Shown here in pieces: positions 50,323-61,168 of a stretch of 64,000 nucleotides of DNA. The notes beneath the pieces are model-generated. The model was not told the DNA's origin. It saw only the letters and a program-made list of their open reading frames with translations, and searched no databases. Every line of letters starts with the position of its first letter. The first letter of the stretch is position 1. A program made the translations under genes and the position numbers. The stretch lies in NCBI GenBank assembly GCA_033032865.1, contig JAWHQI010000618.1, forward strand, positions 124,001-188,000, read 5' to 3'. The DNA comes from Dactylorhiza incarnata. Lineage: Eukaryota; Streptophyta; Magnoliopsida; Asparagales; Orchidaceae.

Positions 50323-51745
50323 ATTTTTTAAAGGTGCAACGAATCTTTTCTTGAGCTTCGGGGCTTTTGATTTCTCTCTTTCTCCCTCTCGCTATGTACT
50401 AGTGTAAGTGCTTGTCTTTCAGATACGATGCGAGACTTCTTATAATTCAGATGCGTTTTGGGCTCTTCAATATCAATTGAGAGTTCTTCCTTCATATAAA
50501 TAATTTGGCATTTAAATTAATTCGTATTTTCATTTGAATTATATAAAAAAACATATGATACTATGTGACCCGGGGATGGAACAGGGTTAAGGAGTTTCCC
50601 TGACACTCGCAGATGTACCATCGGTTTGGCTTCAAGGAAGTCGAGCCGATCAAATCAGAGAGGCAGGCTGATCGTTGCCGCGCGGGCACATCCCTGCTAA
50701 ATGGGCTGCCGTGACCGTGCGCATCCGTCTGCCCAAACGGGGTTATAGTAGTCATGAATTGTCGTTCATCAACGCTCAACGGTGTCATGTCCATGTTTAG
50801 ATTGAAAATGAGATTTATCCATGGCAATTGCAATTGCAATTGCTCTTCAAAATCTAACATTATGACAGTTTTTTCTATTAATTTTTGTCATTTGTGAATT
50901 AACAACATCCCTATCACACCCATTTGTCTTCTTCTTCACTGATCCAGCAACCGAGATTGAATACCGACCGCTCCACCGTGATATCATCACGCGAGCGTGT
51001 GCATAGGTACGATCAATTTGGCCATCGCGCCTTTTATTACTAAAAAAGTATACCTTGAATTTAATATTTCCTTCAAGCCCACTCCAAAGGAAAAAAAAAT
51101 GCATGTGTACTGACAGAGAGGAGACAAGGGTAACGGCCATGATAAGCCGCAATGAGGGTCTAAAACATTAAGCTTCCACCATGGGCACAAGCACAACTGC
51201 ACAACCCTAAACCCTTCAATGTGAAGCGCAAACATATATCCAACAGCCACTTTAATCTTTCACAGGCGATGAAGATAAAGCAATGCTTTTGAACATATAT
51301 TACTCCCCGTGTTCGGTATCATACATAAAACGACATTTTAGGGATCGGCGGTTCCAACAAAGGTTTATTCAAATGGGCAGAGAATAGCGTTTGTACTTTT
51401 TCAAAAAAACGCAAAGGAGAACAAAAACGCTCAAACAAACAGAGCATTTATCTCATACAACTCGTCTCATAACTACTACTGCAAATAGGATGGTGCCAGT
51501 ATTGTAGGCAAGTGCATTCTTCATCTTCCTCACTTGTTCATCTATTGTAGACAATGTGATTCTCTTCTTTGCTTCTCCCTACCAAAGCTCTTCAATAACA
51601 TATTTTGAATCCAATATATATATAACACTGGGTCGGGAGAGCATCGCCGCCTTAGTGATCCTGCCCAGCTCAATCTGGATTAGTTGGGCCCAATGCGGTG
51701 CTTAATTTTTGGGTCCAGGTTCCGGACCCAGATTTTTCTGGGTCC
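50323..51745. other. 3' flank of the fasciclin-like gene; no gene recognised
   Basis: Includes the 3' UTR and then mixed DNA. A GC-rich block at 50570-50760 has no recognisable coding. A short perfect hairpin, ccggacccaga / tctgggtccgg, is at 51722-51747. Confidence 0.5.
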
Positions 51746-51898
51746 GGGACATCTTAGATACATTTTTGAACTAGGCGGGACATCTCGGGTCTGACATCTC
51801 GATGACAACAGTAAGCCAACCAAGATGTCAGACCCGAGATATCCCTGAGAGGTTGTCGAGATGTCCCGACTAGTTCAAAAATGTATCTGAGATGTCCC
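51746..51898. repeat. Long foldback, 42-bp arms
   Basis: Arms 51746-51787 and 51857-51898 pair at 40 of 42 positions. A second nested pair, gggtctgacatct (51787-51799) and agatgtcagaccc (51833-51845), extends the stem. It resembles a small foldback MITE or a young hairpin RNA precursor. Confidence 0.85.
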
Positions 51899-52306
51899 AA
51901 AAATCTTTCCTAACAAAGAAGAAGAAGAAGAAGAGAACTAGCATAAACAAACTAGGCTTCCCATTAAAAAAACTCATACACATGATTACATAGACATAAA
52001 AATAATAATGGCATAATTAGCATATGCCAAATAACAAAGAAAACTACAAACAAGTGCAAATATAATTGGATTTATATTCAATTTGACAAAAGAAAATTCA
52101 CGAGCATAGATTAGACGGCAAAAAACAAAACAAAAAACCAGTCGGTGATCTTCTCCTTGACGATGCCATGATCTAAGGGGGAAAAGGAAGAAAAACAAGC
52201 TACATAAAGTGCTAATTAGTGGATGAAATGAAGAACTATGATCAGATTAGCTTCGATTTCTATGGAAAAAAACAAAGGCTATCAGACATATGCATCGATC
52301 GATCCT

Positions 52307-52973
52307 TCAATTGAAAGCCCAGGAATTATCCTTGCGAACCTTCTTCTCTTCTTCTGGTGTGAAATCGTTCTCTATATTAAAAATCTCGCGCACTTCTTCA
52401 GGGCTCATGTCCTGGATTGCATCCGCCACCGCCTGGCAACTCAAATTCATCAAACCTTTTATATCCAGATAATTTGCAGCCTGAATCGATCACAAATCGC
52501 ACCAAATTAGGTTTAAATTTATTTATTAGGGTTATTTGATCTGTAGGCGAGCGAGTTAATTGGGGGGGACAGAAGAAGAAGAAGAAGAAGAAGAAGAAGA
52601 AGAAGAAGAAGAAGAGGGATCTCACGAGGACGAGTTCGAGCATGGCGGTGATGTCGTTGTTGATTGTGTTGACCAGGTCGCGGTCGAACTCCTTGAGAAC
52701 ATCGTCCGGCGATTTGGAAGTGGATGGCGACGGCAGCGGCGGTTTGGCGTGGTTGGTGCAGTAGGAGAGGACGGTGGAGAGAACTGAGGATCTGACTTTC
52801 GGAATCGGGATGGCGACGCCGCTCTCCACGCAGCCTTCTTCGATCATGCTCCTGAGCATCTGTGATTGCATCACCGCCGCCGCCTCCACCACGAACTCCA
52901 CCTCATCGGAGCTCTTCAGCTTTATCATCGCCGGCGTCTCCATCTTTTCCTCCTCCGATCTCTCCTCCGCCAT
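52307..52973 (-). CDS. SKP1-like protein (SCF ubiquitin ligase adaptor)
   Basis: SKP1 links CUL1 to F-box proteins in SCF E3 ligases, in nucleus and cytosol. Exon 1 (52973-52626, 116 codons) reads [39 protein letters not shown], then [17 protein letters not shown], which is the BTB/POZ-like fold, and [20 protein letters not shown]. The intron 52625-52481 is GT-AG. Exon 2 (52480-52307) reads [40 protein letters not shown] and [12 protein letters not shown], the F-box-binding end. Total is 173 residues, normal for the family. The last residue is N where most relatives have E. A minus-strand TATA-like tatatataagg at about 53080-53090 supports the start. A long GAA repeat fills the intron start. 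Divergent among SKP1 paralogues; probably functional. Confidence 0.93.
52571..52616. repeat. (GAA)n microsatellite in the SKP1-like intron
   Basis: About fifteen trinucleotide units, 9 bp inside the intron from the exon 1 donor. On the transcript it is a UUC tract. Confidence 0.95.
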
Positions 52974-53180
52974 GGATCAGAACCGTGCTAGATCCGTATG
53001 CCTAGCCTTCACTTTTGAAGATCAAGCAGCACCGTCGATTTCGACGTTTCAAATTCTTAGGGTTTTGTATCCATCTTCTCCTTATATATAGAAATCAGAT
53101 AAAGCGGAATATACAGAAAATATCTTAAAATAGTCATTTTAATCACATTTTATTGGCAGCCCAGATTTAGATATGGGCAA

Positions 53181-54207
53181 TATGCCTGTAAGCAAAAACC
53201 AACCGAATCGCCAAACCGAACCGAACCAAACCAAACCGCACGGTCACGGTTTTGATTTTAGAAAAACCATACGGTTCGGTTCGGTTCGGTTCATGATTTT
53301 ATGTGGCAAACCGAACCGAGTCGAACCGAACCGTACTGTATAAAAATATTTAATTTATTTTTATATTTTAATCTTTGCATAAGACTCATAGTGAACCGTA
53401 GTGTATTTATATTTCATTAAACTATTAATTACATCTCATATTATATTTTTATATTTCATTAAATCATAGTCTATTTATATTTTATATTCTCAAAGTGCGG
53501 AACTCTCCTGGACGGCTGGAGCTTGGTTTTTTGAATTGCTCCACGCTGTTGATTTCTCCTCATCTCGTCGACGCCGAGTCGCCACTCCTCATCCCGCCGA
53601 CGCCAAGTCGTCGCTCCTCATCCCTTCGGGCGCTGGCCACCGCGCTCATCGCAGGTGAGCCCTCTTCCTCTTCTCTGTAATCAGCTTTCATTGTTCATAT
53701 TATCTCCTGGACTCATTTCACACGCAAGCCCGTCCAGCACAGATCTTGCTTCTTGTGGCACTTGATAGAGTAATTTTTGTCCTATGAATACTTCTCTAAT
53801 CTAGATCTTTCTTCAAACAAACAATGTTGATGAATATTTCATTTTTCATTCATGTTGTCAGCTTGAATAACAATACATCTAAGTTGTCTACATTTTTTTT
53901 ATATATTATTGGTTAATTAAAAGATTTGATTTTGGAGTCCTGAAATGGTTAGGTGATAGAAAATTAGGAATTGTGTTCACTGTTCAAGCATCATTTGCAT
54001 CACATTATTTAATTCATGTTTTTAGCTTGTATCACATTATTTAAACCACCAAAACCGAACCGAACCGAGTCAAACCATTCAGTTCGGTTTGGTTCGGTTT
54101 CAATGTTTTGCGGTTCGGTTCGGTTCCAAATTTTTGAAATCACATAGGGGTGGTTCGGTTTACGGTTTTACTGAAAAATCAAGTCAAACCGAACCATTAC
54201 AGGCCTA
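53181..54207. mobile_element. Non-autonomous hAT element (1027 bp) with ggttcggtt arrays
   Basis: The ends tatgcctgtaa and the complement taggcctgtaa are short inverted repeats. The flanking 8-bp duplication is atgggcaa (53173-53180) and atcggcaa (54208-54215), one mismatch. Each subterminal region (53200-53340 and 54047-54195) carries many ggttcggtt or aaccgaacc copies in both orientations, the usual style of hAT transposase binding arrays. The interior (53490-53680 GC-rich, then AT-rich) has no known domain. Confidence 0.8.
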
Positions 54208-54215
54208 ATCGGCAA

Positions 54216-55079
54216 ACCAATTATTTTAAGAAAACTTCTCATTTTTGTCTCCAAAATTAGACCTATTGGCAGCCCAACCCTAAACCACCGCCCCATGGAA
54301 ATCCCTCTCGATCCTATTCGCGATACCCGAATCTCGAACTTCTTCCTAGCCGAGCGCGCACGTCGTTCTCCTACCCGGTCGGCGGTCGCCAACGCCGCTC
54401 GCCACCTCCGCCGGAGGGTCGCCACCGCCGCTGGACACCCCTAACCGCCTCTCACCACCGCCGGTTGCTTCTCCTTCCCCAAATCTAGGTGATTTCGCAA
54501 GTTGACTTTCAGATTTCTACCTAAATCAAGCTTTTATCTACACTCTCTAAATTTTCTAACTACTTTCTGTGGATCAAGCCTCTTCCATAGAATATATGTG
54601 CGCAGACGTATGAGCTAAGGCTTCCAAGTTCTGACTGCGCCTCCGATTCCACCTCCCCACAGAAGCAGGAAAGTCGACAGCTATCGACCTCCTCACATCT
54701 TCGCCATCGTTCAACTTCGATTCGGAGAACTTGCTTGCAGGAGCAGAGGTGGAGGATTTTGGGAGTTGCAGGAGAGGAGTGTGGTGTCCACGAAATAGAC
54801 AATCATGCTTTGTATTTTAAGCTTATGCACTCGTATTTTCTGATGTGTACTTCAGTAAATTTAGGGAAATTTCAATGTTTATCGTAGTTTTCAATGTGTT
54901 TTTTGTGATTTCAGCAATTTTGGAAAAAAAAATCTATTGAATTTGGTTTTATTAGGATGGTGAAATCTTTATGAATTTAAATTTTTTTCTCATGATCTGC
55001 CATTAACATAATGGTATATGCTTGTATTTTCGCGATATGTCATTAACAATGAGCTGTCATTAGCGTAAATAGATTTGCC
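54216..55079. other. No gene confirmed
   Basis: A 49-codon frame at 54295-54444 starts in a good ATG context (MEIPLDPIRDTRISNFFL) and is followed by GC-rich DNA and a possible donor after ccaaatctag. It could be a first exon or a gene fragment; no domain is visible. Confidence 0.35.
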
Positions 55080-55099
55080 AATAACAGCTTTCTTAATGT

Positions 55100-55572
55100 T
55101 ATTATAAAAGCAACATCCACGTTAGTTGGTTGTTTCAAACATATGAAAAAAATGTTTAGCAATTTTCGGGAAAAAGAGAATGAAGAGAACTTTAAGTGCA
55201 AACAAGGCAATATACAAGTTGATGTTCGGAATTGTTCAATTCTAATACAAGTTTCAAAGATGTACACATAAACAATGTATAACAAGTTTTATGATGAATT
55301 TAAAGAAGACGCATTTGATCTTTTCATTGAGGAAGAACAGATGATTGATGAAAATATTTGTAGCATGCTCATTAGATGGTCCAATCGAGGTGAAAATAAT
55401 AAAAATTGAAGAGTGGAGTTGGACATCATGACAATCGACGTACATTGTTCATGTTATAAGTTCAAAACCAATGAGATGCTATGTAGCCACGTGCTCAAGG
55501 TATACAATCATAAGATTATCATTGTTATCACAAATAAGTATATCCTTAAATGGAGGACGATGCATGCAAAAA
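55100..55572 (+). pseudogene. FAR1/MULE-like remnant with SWIM zinc finger
   Basis: The frame reads HMKKMFSNFREKENEENFKC, then MYNKFYDEFKEDAFDLFIEE, and, after a stop and a frame change, HCSCYKFKTNEMLCSHVLKV and KYILKWRTMHAK. This is the order of FAR1-type proteins and Mutator-like transposases: the end of the MULE domain, then the CxCxnCxH SWIM finger. N-terminal parts are absent and stops occur (TAA near 55269, TGA near 55410). Either a decayed Mutator-like transposon or a FAR1 gene fragment. Confidence 0.8.
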
Positions 55573-55799
55573 AAAAACATTTACTGTTATGACCATTCGA
55601 ATAGCTCCTGAGCCTTTTCGAGCATAGCCTTCATAAATCATGCATGTATGTTGTTTGACATATAACTTGATATGATGGTGAACATTTCTTTAAAGTTAAA
55701 TATCAACTTATTAGATCATCTACATAGTCGAGGTCTCCTAGCTAGATATAGTGGAGTCCAGATTATGGTGTACTCTAGAAATCATGCATGCGACTAGAC

Positions 55800-56332
55800 A
55801 TGGGCATAAGGACCGACGGGCCCAGGCTGGGCTCGGGCATGCCGGGCCCAGGCCTTTTTAAAATAGCCCGGGCTCAGGCCTGGTTTTTGTCAGGCCCGGG
55901 CCGGGCTCAGGCCTCCTCCTGAGGAGGAGGCCTACCGAGGCCTAGCAGGTCGGGCCTGTGTCTGGACCGGCATATTAAAATATTAATTTAAAAAAAAATT
56001 AATTTTATATAAATTTTATTTTCCTATTTAAGGAAAAAATTATCAAGGAAAAAAAAATCATCTTCATACACTCACAAAATGATAATGAAAAAAATTTATT
56101 ATGGATAAAAATATTAATTACAAAAATATTCGACAATAAAATTTAATTACAATACATTTTTTAATTATTGATAAAATATACAAATACTAGTCTTGACTAG
56201 TACAATATTAGTCTTGACACTTGAGCCCTCGAAAATGACGTTCAGGATTGATCTTCTGTGCCCAAATTTAGCCCGCCTAGCTCATCTTCAACTTTGGATG
56301 AGATATCTTCGATCGATGCGACATGCTGTCTC
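55800..56332 (-). mobile_element. 3' end of an hAT element with gggcccgggcc palindromes
   Basis: From about 55803 the sequence holds many gggcccagg / cctgggccc-type motifs in both orientations over 180 bp, then AT-rich DNA up to the CACTA insertion. It continues at 58788 with the hAT transposase C-terminus on the minus strand, so this is the subterminal region of that hAT element. Confidence 0.65.
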
Positions 56333-56502
56333 CACTACAAGAAAAACCTTAATTAGCAGGAGTTAAATCCCTTGCTAATTAGTTAAATTGCTGATTTTAA
56401 TTAGTAAGGAATTTAGAAACAAAAAAATTTCGTAACTAATATGCCCCTAGCTAATTTTAGCAAGGAAATTATTCCTTCCTGTTGCGGGTCGCTCGGATGC
56501 TC

Positions 56503-56549
56503 TGGTAGACCGGTGGAATTGAACCACCTTAGCTCGGAAGCGAACCGAG
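56503..56549 (-). other. tRNA-like 3' half
   Basis: On the minus strand: a 5-bp anticodon-type stem ctcgg/ccgag with 7-nt loop ttcgctt (56549-56533), a 4-nt connector, a 5-bp T-type stem ggtgg/ccacc with 7-nt loop ttcaatt (56528-56512), then ggtcta and cca. No matching D arm or acceptor 5' strand was found. Confidence 0.45.
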
Positions 56550-57469
56550 CGCACAAACAGTCAATTAGAGATTCGTTGAGTACACTGAGACTTTTTAACG
56601 TGGAGAACCCGGAAAGGATAAAAAACCACGCGGTTGGAGCGCTGTGCCGACCAAATTTCACTATCTTCTGAGAGCTTACAGTTAGGTACTTAGAAGTCGA
56701 GCGCGACAGGCCGCCGCTCGTTACAATAATATATATATATAGAGAGAGAGGGAGAGAGTTCCGAGGGTGACAGGTCACCTCTCCGAAAATTAAGTTTTTT
56801 TCCTTCTGAGAACTGTGGGGAACAAAAGTGAGAATGCTCTGGGGAACGAAAGTGAGAATGCTCCGGGGAACGAAAGTGAGAATGTTCCGGAGAACGAAAG
56901 TGAGAATGCCGAGTCGCCTTTCGGGATGAAGGAAATCTTCAAGTCCACGAAGGAGATCTTCAAGCGCCGAAGGAGAATTTCGTGAAAATATTCAAGGAGC
57001 TCTCCCGGGTGCAGAAGGCAAGGTCCCCTCAAATGAAGGCTCTGGGCTCCTTTTATAGCTTTGACCGGGGGTAGCCCGGTAATTCGCCGTCGTAACCACC
57101 ATAACCACCTGGCGGACGAATCACGTTTCCCGGATCGGAACACACGGACCGCCATTCTTCGTAAATGACCGTCTTGCCCTCGGGCAGTTCGGGCAGCTTT
57201 GTTGAAGACGAAAAAGGCGACAAGCCGTTCCTGCAATCTGAGGAACTAGAAAGACAAAATTGAGCATGCTAGAAAGACAAAATGTGAGCATGCTAGAAAG
57301 ACAAAAAGTGAGTGTGCCTGAAATATGAAAGTGCTCTGAGCGCGCTCAGAAGTGTTCTGAGCACGTAACGAACGGGGAAGTGCTCCGAACGGAGTCCGGA
57401 GCCCGACAAGCGGGCGGCGAGCCAGAAGAGGGGGGACTCACCCCAACCTTGCTACGGGGGAGAGTGGTT

Positions 57470-57720
57470 CGACCGCACCTGAAGGGGGGCGCGACCGCAC
57501 CCGAGGGGGGGGGGGGGCGACTTTGCTTGGCCGCACCCCAAGGGGGTGCGGCTTGGCTCGGCCGCACGCAAGGGGGCCGCAGCCCTCATGGGGTGCGGCT
57601 TGGCCGCACCCCACATGGGGTGCGGCTTGGCCTCACCCCTCACTATGGGGGGTGCGGCTATTCGCACCCCACTAGTGGGGTGTGGGCTAATCGCACCCAG
57701 TAGTGGGGTTCGGTCATGGC
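57470..57720. repeat. Palindromic gtgcggc / gccgcac repeats
   Basis: Alternating ggggtgcggcttggc and gccgcaccccacatg blocks form overlapping hairpins. The same motif family occurs at 62050-62225 and 63107-63205. Open frames in several phases here are by-products. Confidence 0.9.
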
Positions 57721-58059
57721 GGGGCGCGACGTGCGTTTCGTGCGTGTTTGCGTGTTGGCGGTTGGCGGCGGAAATGGCGGCTTCGGCTTCTTCAACTTGG
57801 GCGATCATGCGTTGACCGTTGACCGCACCTCCCTTTAGCGGAGTTTTCCCTAGACGCACACCAATGCCTCTACGGATATGTAACACTTCCTATTTTGCAA
57901 GGATTTTTAGGAAGGAAATTATTCTTTTTTAAATTAGCAAGGGATTCTATTTTTGTTGCTAATATTTAGTATTTTTTTTATTGTTTTGTTAAAACAAAAA
58001 CAATAAAGTCATTTTAACCAACTCTCCAAACACAGCAATTTGTTTGAAAATGAAGATAT

Positions 58060-58340
58060 TATATATATACCAAATGTTGTAGATTTGTTTATATATAAAT
58101 ATATTCTTATATAATATATATATATATTCGTATAAAATATTTTTTTTATATAATATGTATTTTCGTATAATATATATATTCTTATAATATATATTGTCTT
58201 ATATAACATATATATTTTCTTATATAATAATATATTTCTGGATAATATATATTCTTATAATATATATATTGTCTTATACAATATATATATATTTTCATAT
58301 ATAATATATATATTTCCTCATATAATTATAATCTATACTA
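58060..58340. repeat. AT-rich microsatellite
   Basis: Tandem tatata, cttatataata and attcttata units inside the CACTA element. Confidence 0.9.
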
Positions 58341-58787
58341 ACTTAAATATATATATATTTAAAAATTTTATAAAATTATATAAGAATTCAATATATTATT
58401 AATTATTTCGTTGAATATAAAAGATTAATAGTAATTTATAAATATATTTAAACAACAATTATGTTTTACAAGAGAGAGATAATAAAAATTAGAAAGAGAG
58501 ATGAATTTTTTTGAAAGGAAATAATTTTTTTCATACAAAAATATTTAGCAACAAAAAAATTCATTGTTATTTTAGAATAATAAAATTGCAACAAAATATT
58601 TTGTTCATATTTTAGCCACAAATATTTAGCAACAAAAAATCTATTGCTATCTTTGCAACAAAAAAATTCCTTTCTACTTTCGTAAGTAATGTAAAAATTC
58701 ATTTACCTAGCTAAATTTGATGCTAATTACCAAGGAATTATGTGTCATTCCTAATTTTCCTTGTTAAATGCAATTTTTCTTGTAATG

Positions 58788-59608
58788 CTCATCTTCATAG
58801 CATCCAAGAGGTCTTTGTAGCATATGCAAATTTCCAAAGACTAGCTGCTCAGGCGACTCTTTCGCTCGTTCAGAATCCTACCACTCAGAGAAAATGCAGA
58901 CTCAGAAGCTCCAGTATTAGCTTGGATTGTTAGTAAATCTCAGATCATAAATGCCATAACAGGATATATATTAACTTTATTTTCCACCATTGTAAAATAT
59001 CAAAAATTTCTATCTCATTTGAACTCATAAATTCTTGAAATTGTGTTTTTGTATATAATCCTAATTCATTTAAAATACTCGAAGTTCGTTGTTTTTTCCA
59101 GGCGGCTAACTCTAAAATCTTATTTTTTAGATTATCTTTGTTTTTTGGTTGGGTGTTTTCTTCTCTAGGTCGCGATCTATATAACTGATCATAATAATTA
59201 TAAAATTCTGTAAAATCAGTATTAAATTTTGAAACACTTATATTATCAAAAAATTTATAGGTTACGGTTAAGTTTAAATTATTGTTTATTTCTTCGATAA
59301 GATTTTCTACGCCATCTACGCCAATTAAAAAATTTAAAGCTGCGACGCATGAAAACATAGATGACATTTATTTATAATATTTTAAAATTTTGTCTTACAT
59401 TATTTGAATTAATGGGTGTCAACTTTCATGTTTTTATAAGTTTTAAATTATTTTGTAAATAATACAAAATTTTCGATAACGAGTGAACTAATAGGATAAT
59501 AAATGTCAGATAAAATAGTTGTCGATTTATAAAAAACTTCTAATAATTCCATATAATTTTCAATTACATCTCAATCAGAATTATTCAAATCATGAATTTC
59601 GGACATAC
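58788..59608 (-). pseudogene. hAT transposase, C-terminal part
   Basis: The minus-strand frame 59367-58945 reads FTEFYNYYDQL and LGLYTKTQFQEFMSSNEIE, followed by FDILQWWKIK. It continues past frame breaks to DLLTIQANTGASESAFSLSG, RILNERKSRLSS and LEICICYKDLLDA. This is the hAT dimerisation domain. Stops and frameshifts are present. The N-terminal half lies at 61169-61800 beyond a solo LTR. Confidence 0.9.
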
Positions 59609-59859
59609 TGAAAGACTTTAATTAAGGGTAGCTAATCACCTAGAGGGGGGGGGGGGGGTGAATAGGTTATTTGAAAAACTATTGCAGTTCTTGATTATAA
59701 CCAATATTAAAACTGATCAGAGTTTTCAAGAATAAGAACACACACAGAAAAGAGACACATAATTTTATAGTGGTTCCCCTTATCTTGGGTAATCCACTTT
59801 CCCCCTTCTCCCTTCTAGCAGTGTGCCAGATAGGGTTTATATCTCCTCCAGATCTCAGA

Positions 59860-60110
59860 CCACAAACAGGTCTTACAGCTCAGATCACAACAGATCTTAC
59901 AGTCTCAGATCTCACAGATCTTACTCTCTCAGATCTCAGCAGATCTTACAAACTCAGATCTCACAGATCTTACCTCAGCCTTTATAATTAGGCCTACAGC
60001 TCAGATTCACCCCTGAATCCTACAACTCAGATCACACCTGATCTTACAACTCAGATCCTTGACAGATCTTACACTCAGATCTGACAACTCAGATTCTACA
60101 AAGATTGATA
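59860..60110. repeat. cagatct short tandem repeats
   Basis: ctcagatctcacagatctta-type units repeat more than ten times with variation. The motif agatct is self-complementary. Confidence 0.85.
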
Positions 60111-60592
60111 AAGAAAATAACAAAACTTAGACTCAGATTCTTCAGATTATTGAGTCTTCTTGAACTGCCTGAATGATCAGACAGAAATCTTCAATAGAAC
60201 AGCAGCAGCAGATGATCTTCTTGATTCGACAGGCTGTGATGACTGTTCTTCTTCCTAGGAAGACAGATTCTTCCTTCTTGATCTTCTTCTTTCAGAAAGA
60301 TGTATCAGCACCAGATTGCTGAATGAAATCTTCAAGTTAGATCAGTTCTGATAGAGAAGATGACTTCTTCAGATTCTTTCTCAGACTTTCCCTCAAAAAG
60401 ATGGAGACGATAATGGCTTTTGAAAGATAGGAAAAACTTGTTTAACCCATAGGTCATGCCTTCTATTTATAGCCCGCCATCTGCAAAATCTGTTACGCTC
60501 CTCCACGTCAGCACGATGTTAAGTCTTCAACGGTCTTCAATGTCTTCAAAGGAAACACAGGCTCAGCTAGTTGTAGAAGAAATTTCTCAGCT

Positions 60593-61020
60593 CAGAGTAT
60601 CTAAAGAAAAGGCGTTGAGCACTGAGCATCTCTGTCGACGCTTTTTCCATTAGGCGTCGAGCGATATGTAGATACTCGACACATACTTCTTAGACTGAAG
60701 CTTTCGACTCCTCCTTCTTAGGCGTTGAGCAATCATCAGTTAGTCGACTCTTTTTATCTGTAGAAGTCGAGCAACGTACAAGGACTCGACGCTTCTTAAC
60801 TATGCCTTCATATCTAAACTCTTCTTGTTGGCGCTGAGCTGACTGAAGTTTGGTCGACACTTCTCTTTCCACGGCGTCGAGTGATATAACTTGGCTCGAC
60901 GGTTCCAAACTTGGTCTCATAACTTCAGCGACGACCTTGTCTATCTGAGCAGTAAACATAAGTCAACGCTTCTGGGTCACAGGCGTCGAGCGATGTATGA
61001 TGTCTCGACGCTTGTGAACT
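60593..61020. repeat. ~60-bp repeats with paired gtcgag/ctcgac motifs
   Basis: About six imperfect units, each with a gcgtcgagcga-like motif followed 12-20 bp later by its complement ctcgac, so each can fold into a short hairpin. Confidence 0.7.
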
Positions 61021-61168
61021 TGGATGAATTCCTTGACCACCTTGCCTGACCTGATCTCCTGCACATTGATTCTAGAGAGTATATCAAATACATTCTGAGA
61101 TATATCTTTGACTTAGCAATGGACTTCTCCAAATCTAAGACATTGTGGACAATGATCCCAACACATAC

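Larger units (their letters stand above)
56480..57885 (-). mobile_element. Solo LTR (1406 bp) inside the CACTA element
   Basis: Bounded by TG and CA (tgttgcggg to gatatgtaaca) with a perfect 5-bp duplication cttcc (56475-56479 and 57886-57890). On the minus strand a TATA box, ctataaaaggagccc (complement at about 57045-57060), defines the sense strand. It is related to the units at 61830-64000. The end at 56503-56549 contains a tRNA-like 3' half. Confidence 0.85.
56333..58787. mobile_element. CACTA-type transposon (2455 bp), non-autonomous
   Basis: The left end is cactacaagaaaaacc, the right end the complement of cattacaagaaaaattg. The 3-bp target duplication ctc flanks it (56330-56332 and 58788-58790). 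Subterminal gctaatt and caaggaatt motifs recur at both ends. It has no transposase. It interrupts the hAT transposase pseudogene and carries a solo LTR. Confidence 0.9.
59609..61163 (-). mobile_element. Solo LTR (1555 bp) in the hAT transposase
   Basis: Bounded by tgaaagac and gatcccaaca with a perfect 5-bp duplication catac (59604-59608 and 61164-61168). A minus-strand TATA box, ctataaatagaagg (complement near 60459-60475), gives the sense. Two repeat zones lie inside: cagatct-rich units at 59860-60110 and about 60-bp units with gtcgag ... ctcgac pairs at 60593-61020. A poly(G) run of 14 is at 59645-59658. No coding. Confidence 0.85.

Noticed and set aside
54295..54444. 49-codon frame with good start context
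   Set aside because: Too short, no domain, no clear continuation across the possible donor; insufficient to call a gene.
55800..55990. GC-rich palindromes as a bacterial-type terminator or origin
   Set aside because: Position next to an hAT transposase pseudogene explains them as subterminal repeats.
57380..57886. Open frames rich in GVRLGRTPHGVRLG-type repeats
   Set aside because: They follow from palindromic gtgcggc DNA repeats; the same happens at 61876-62743 in every phase.
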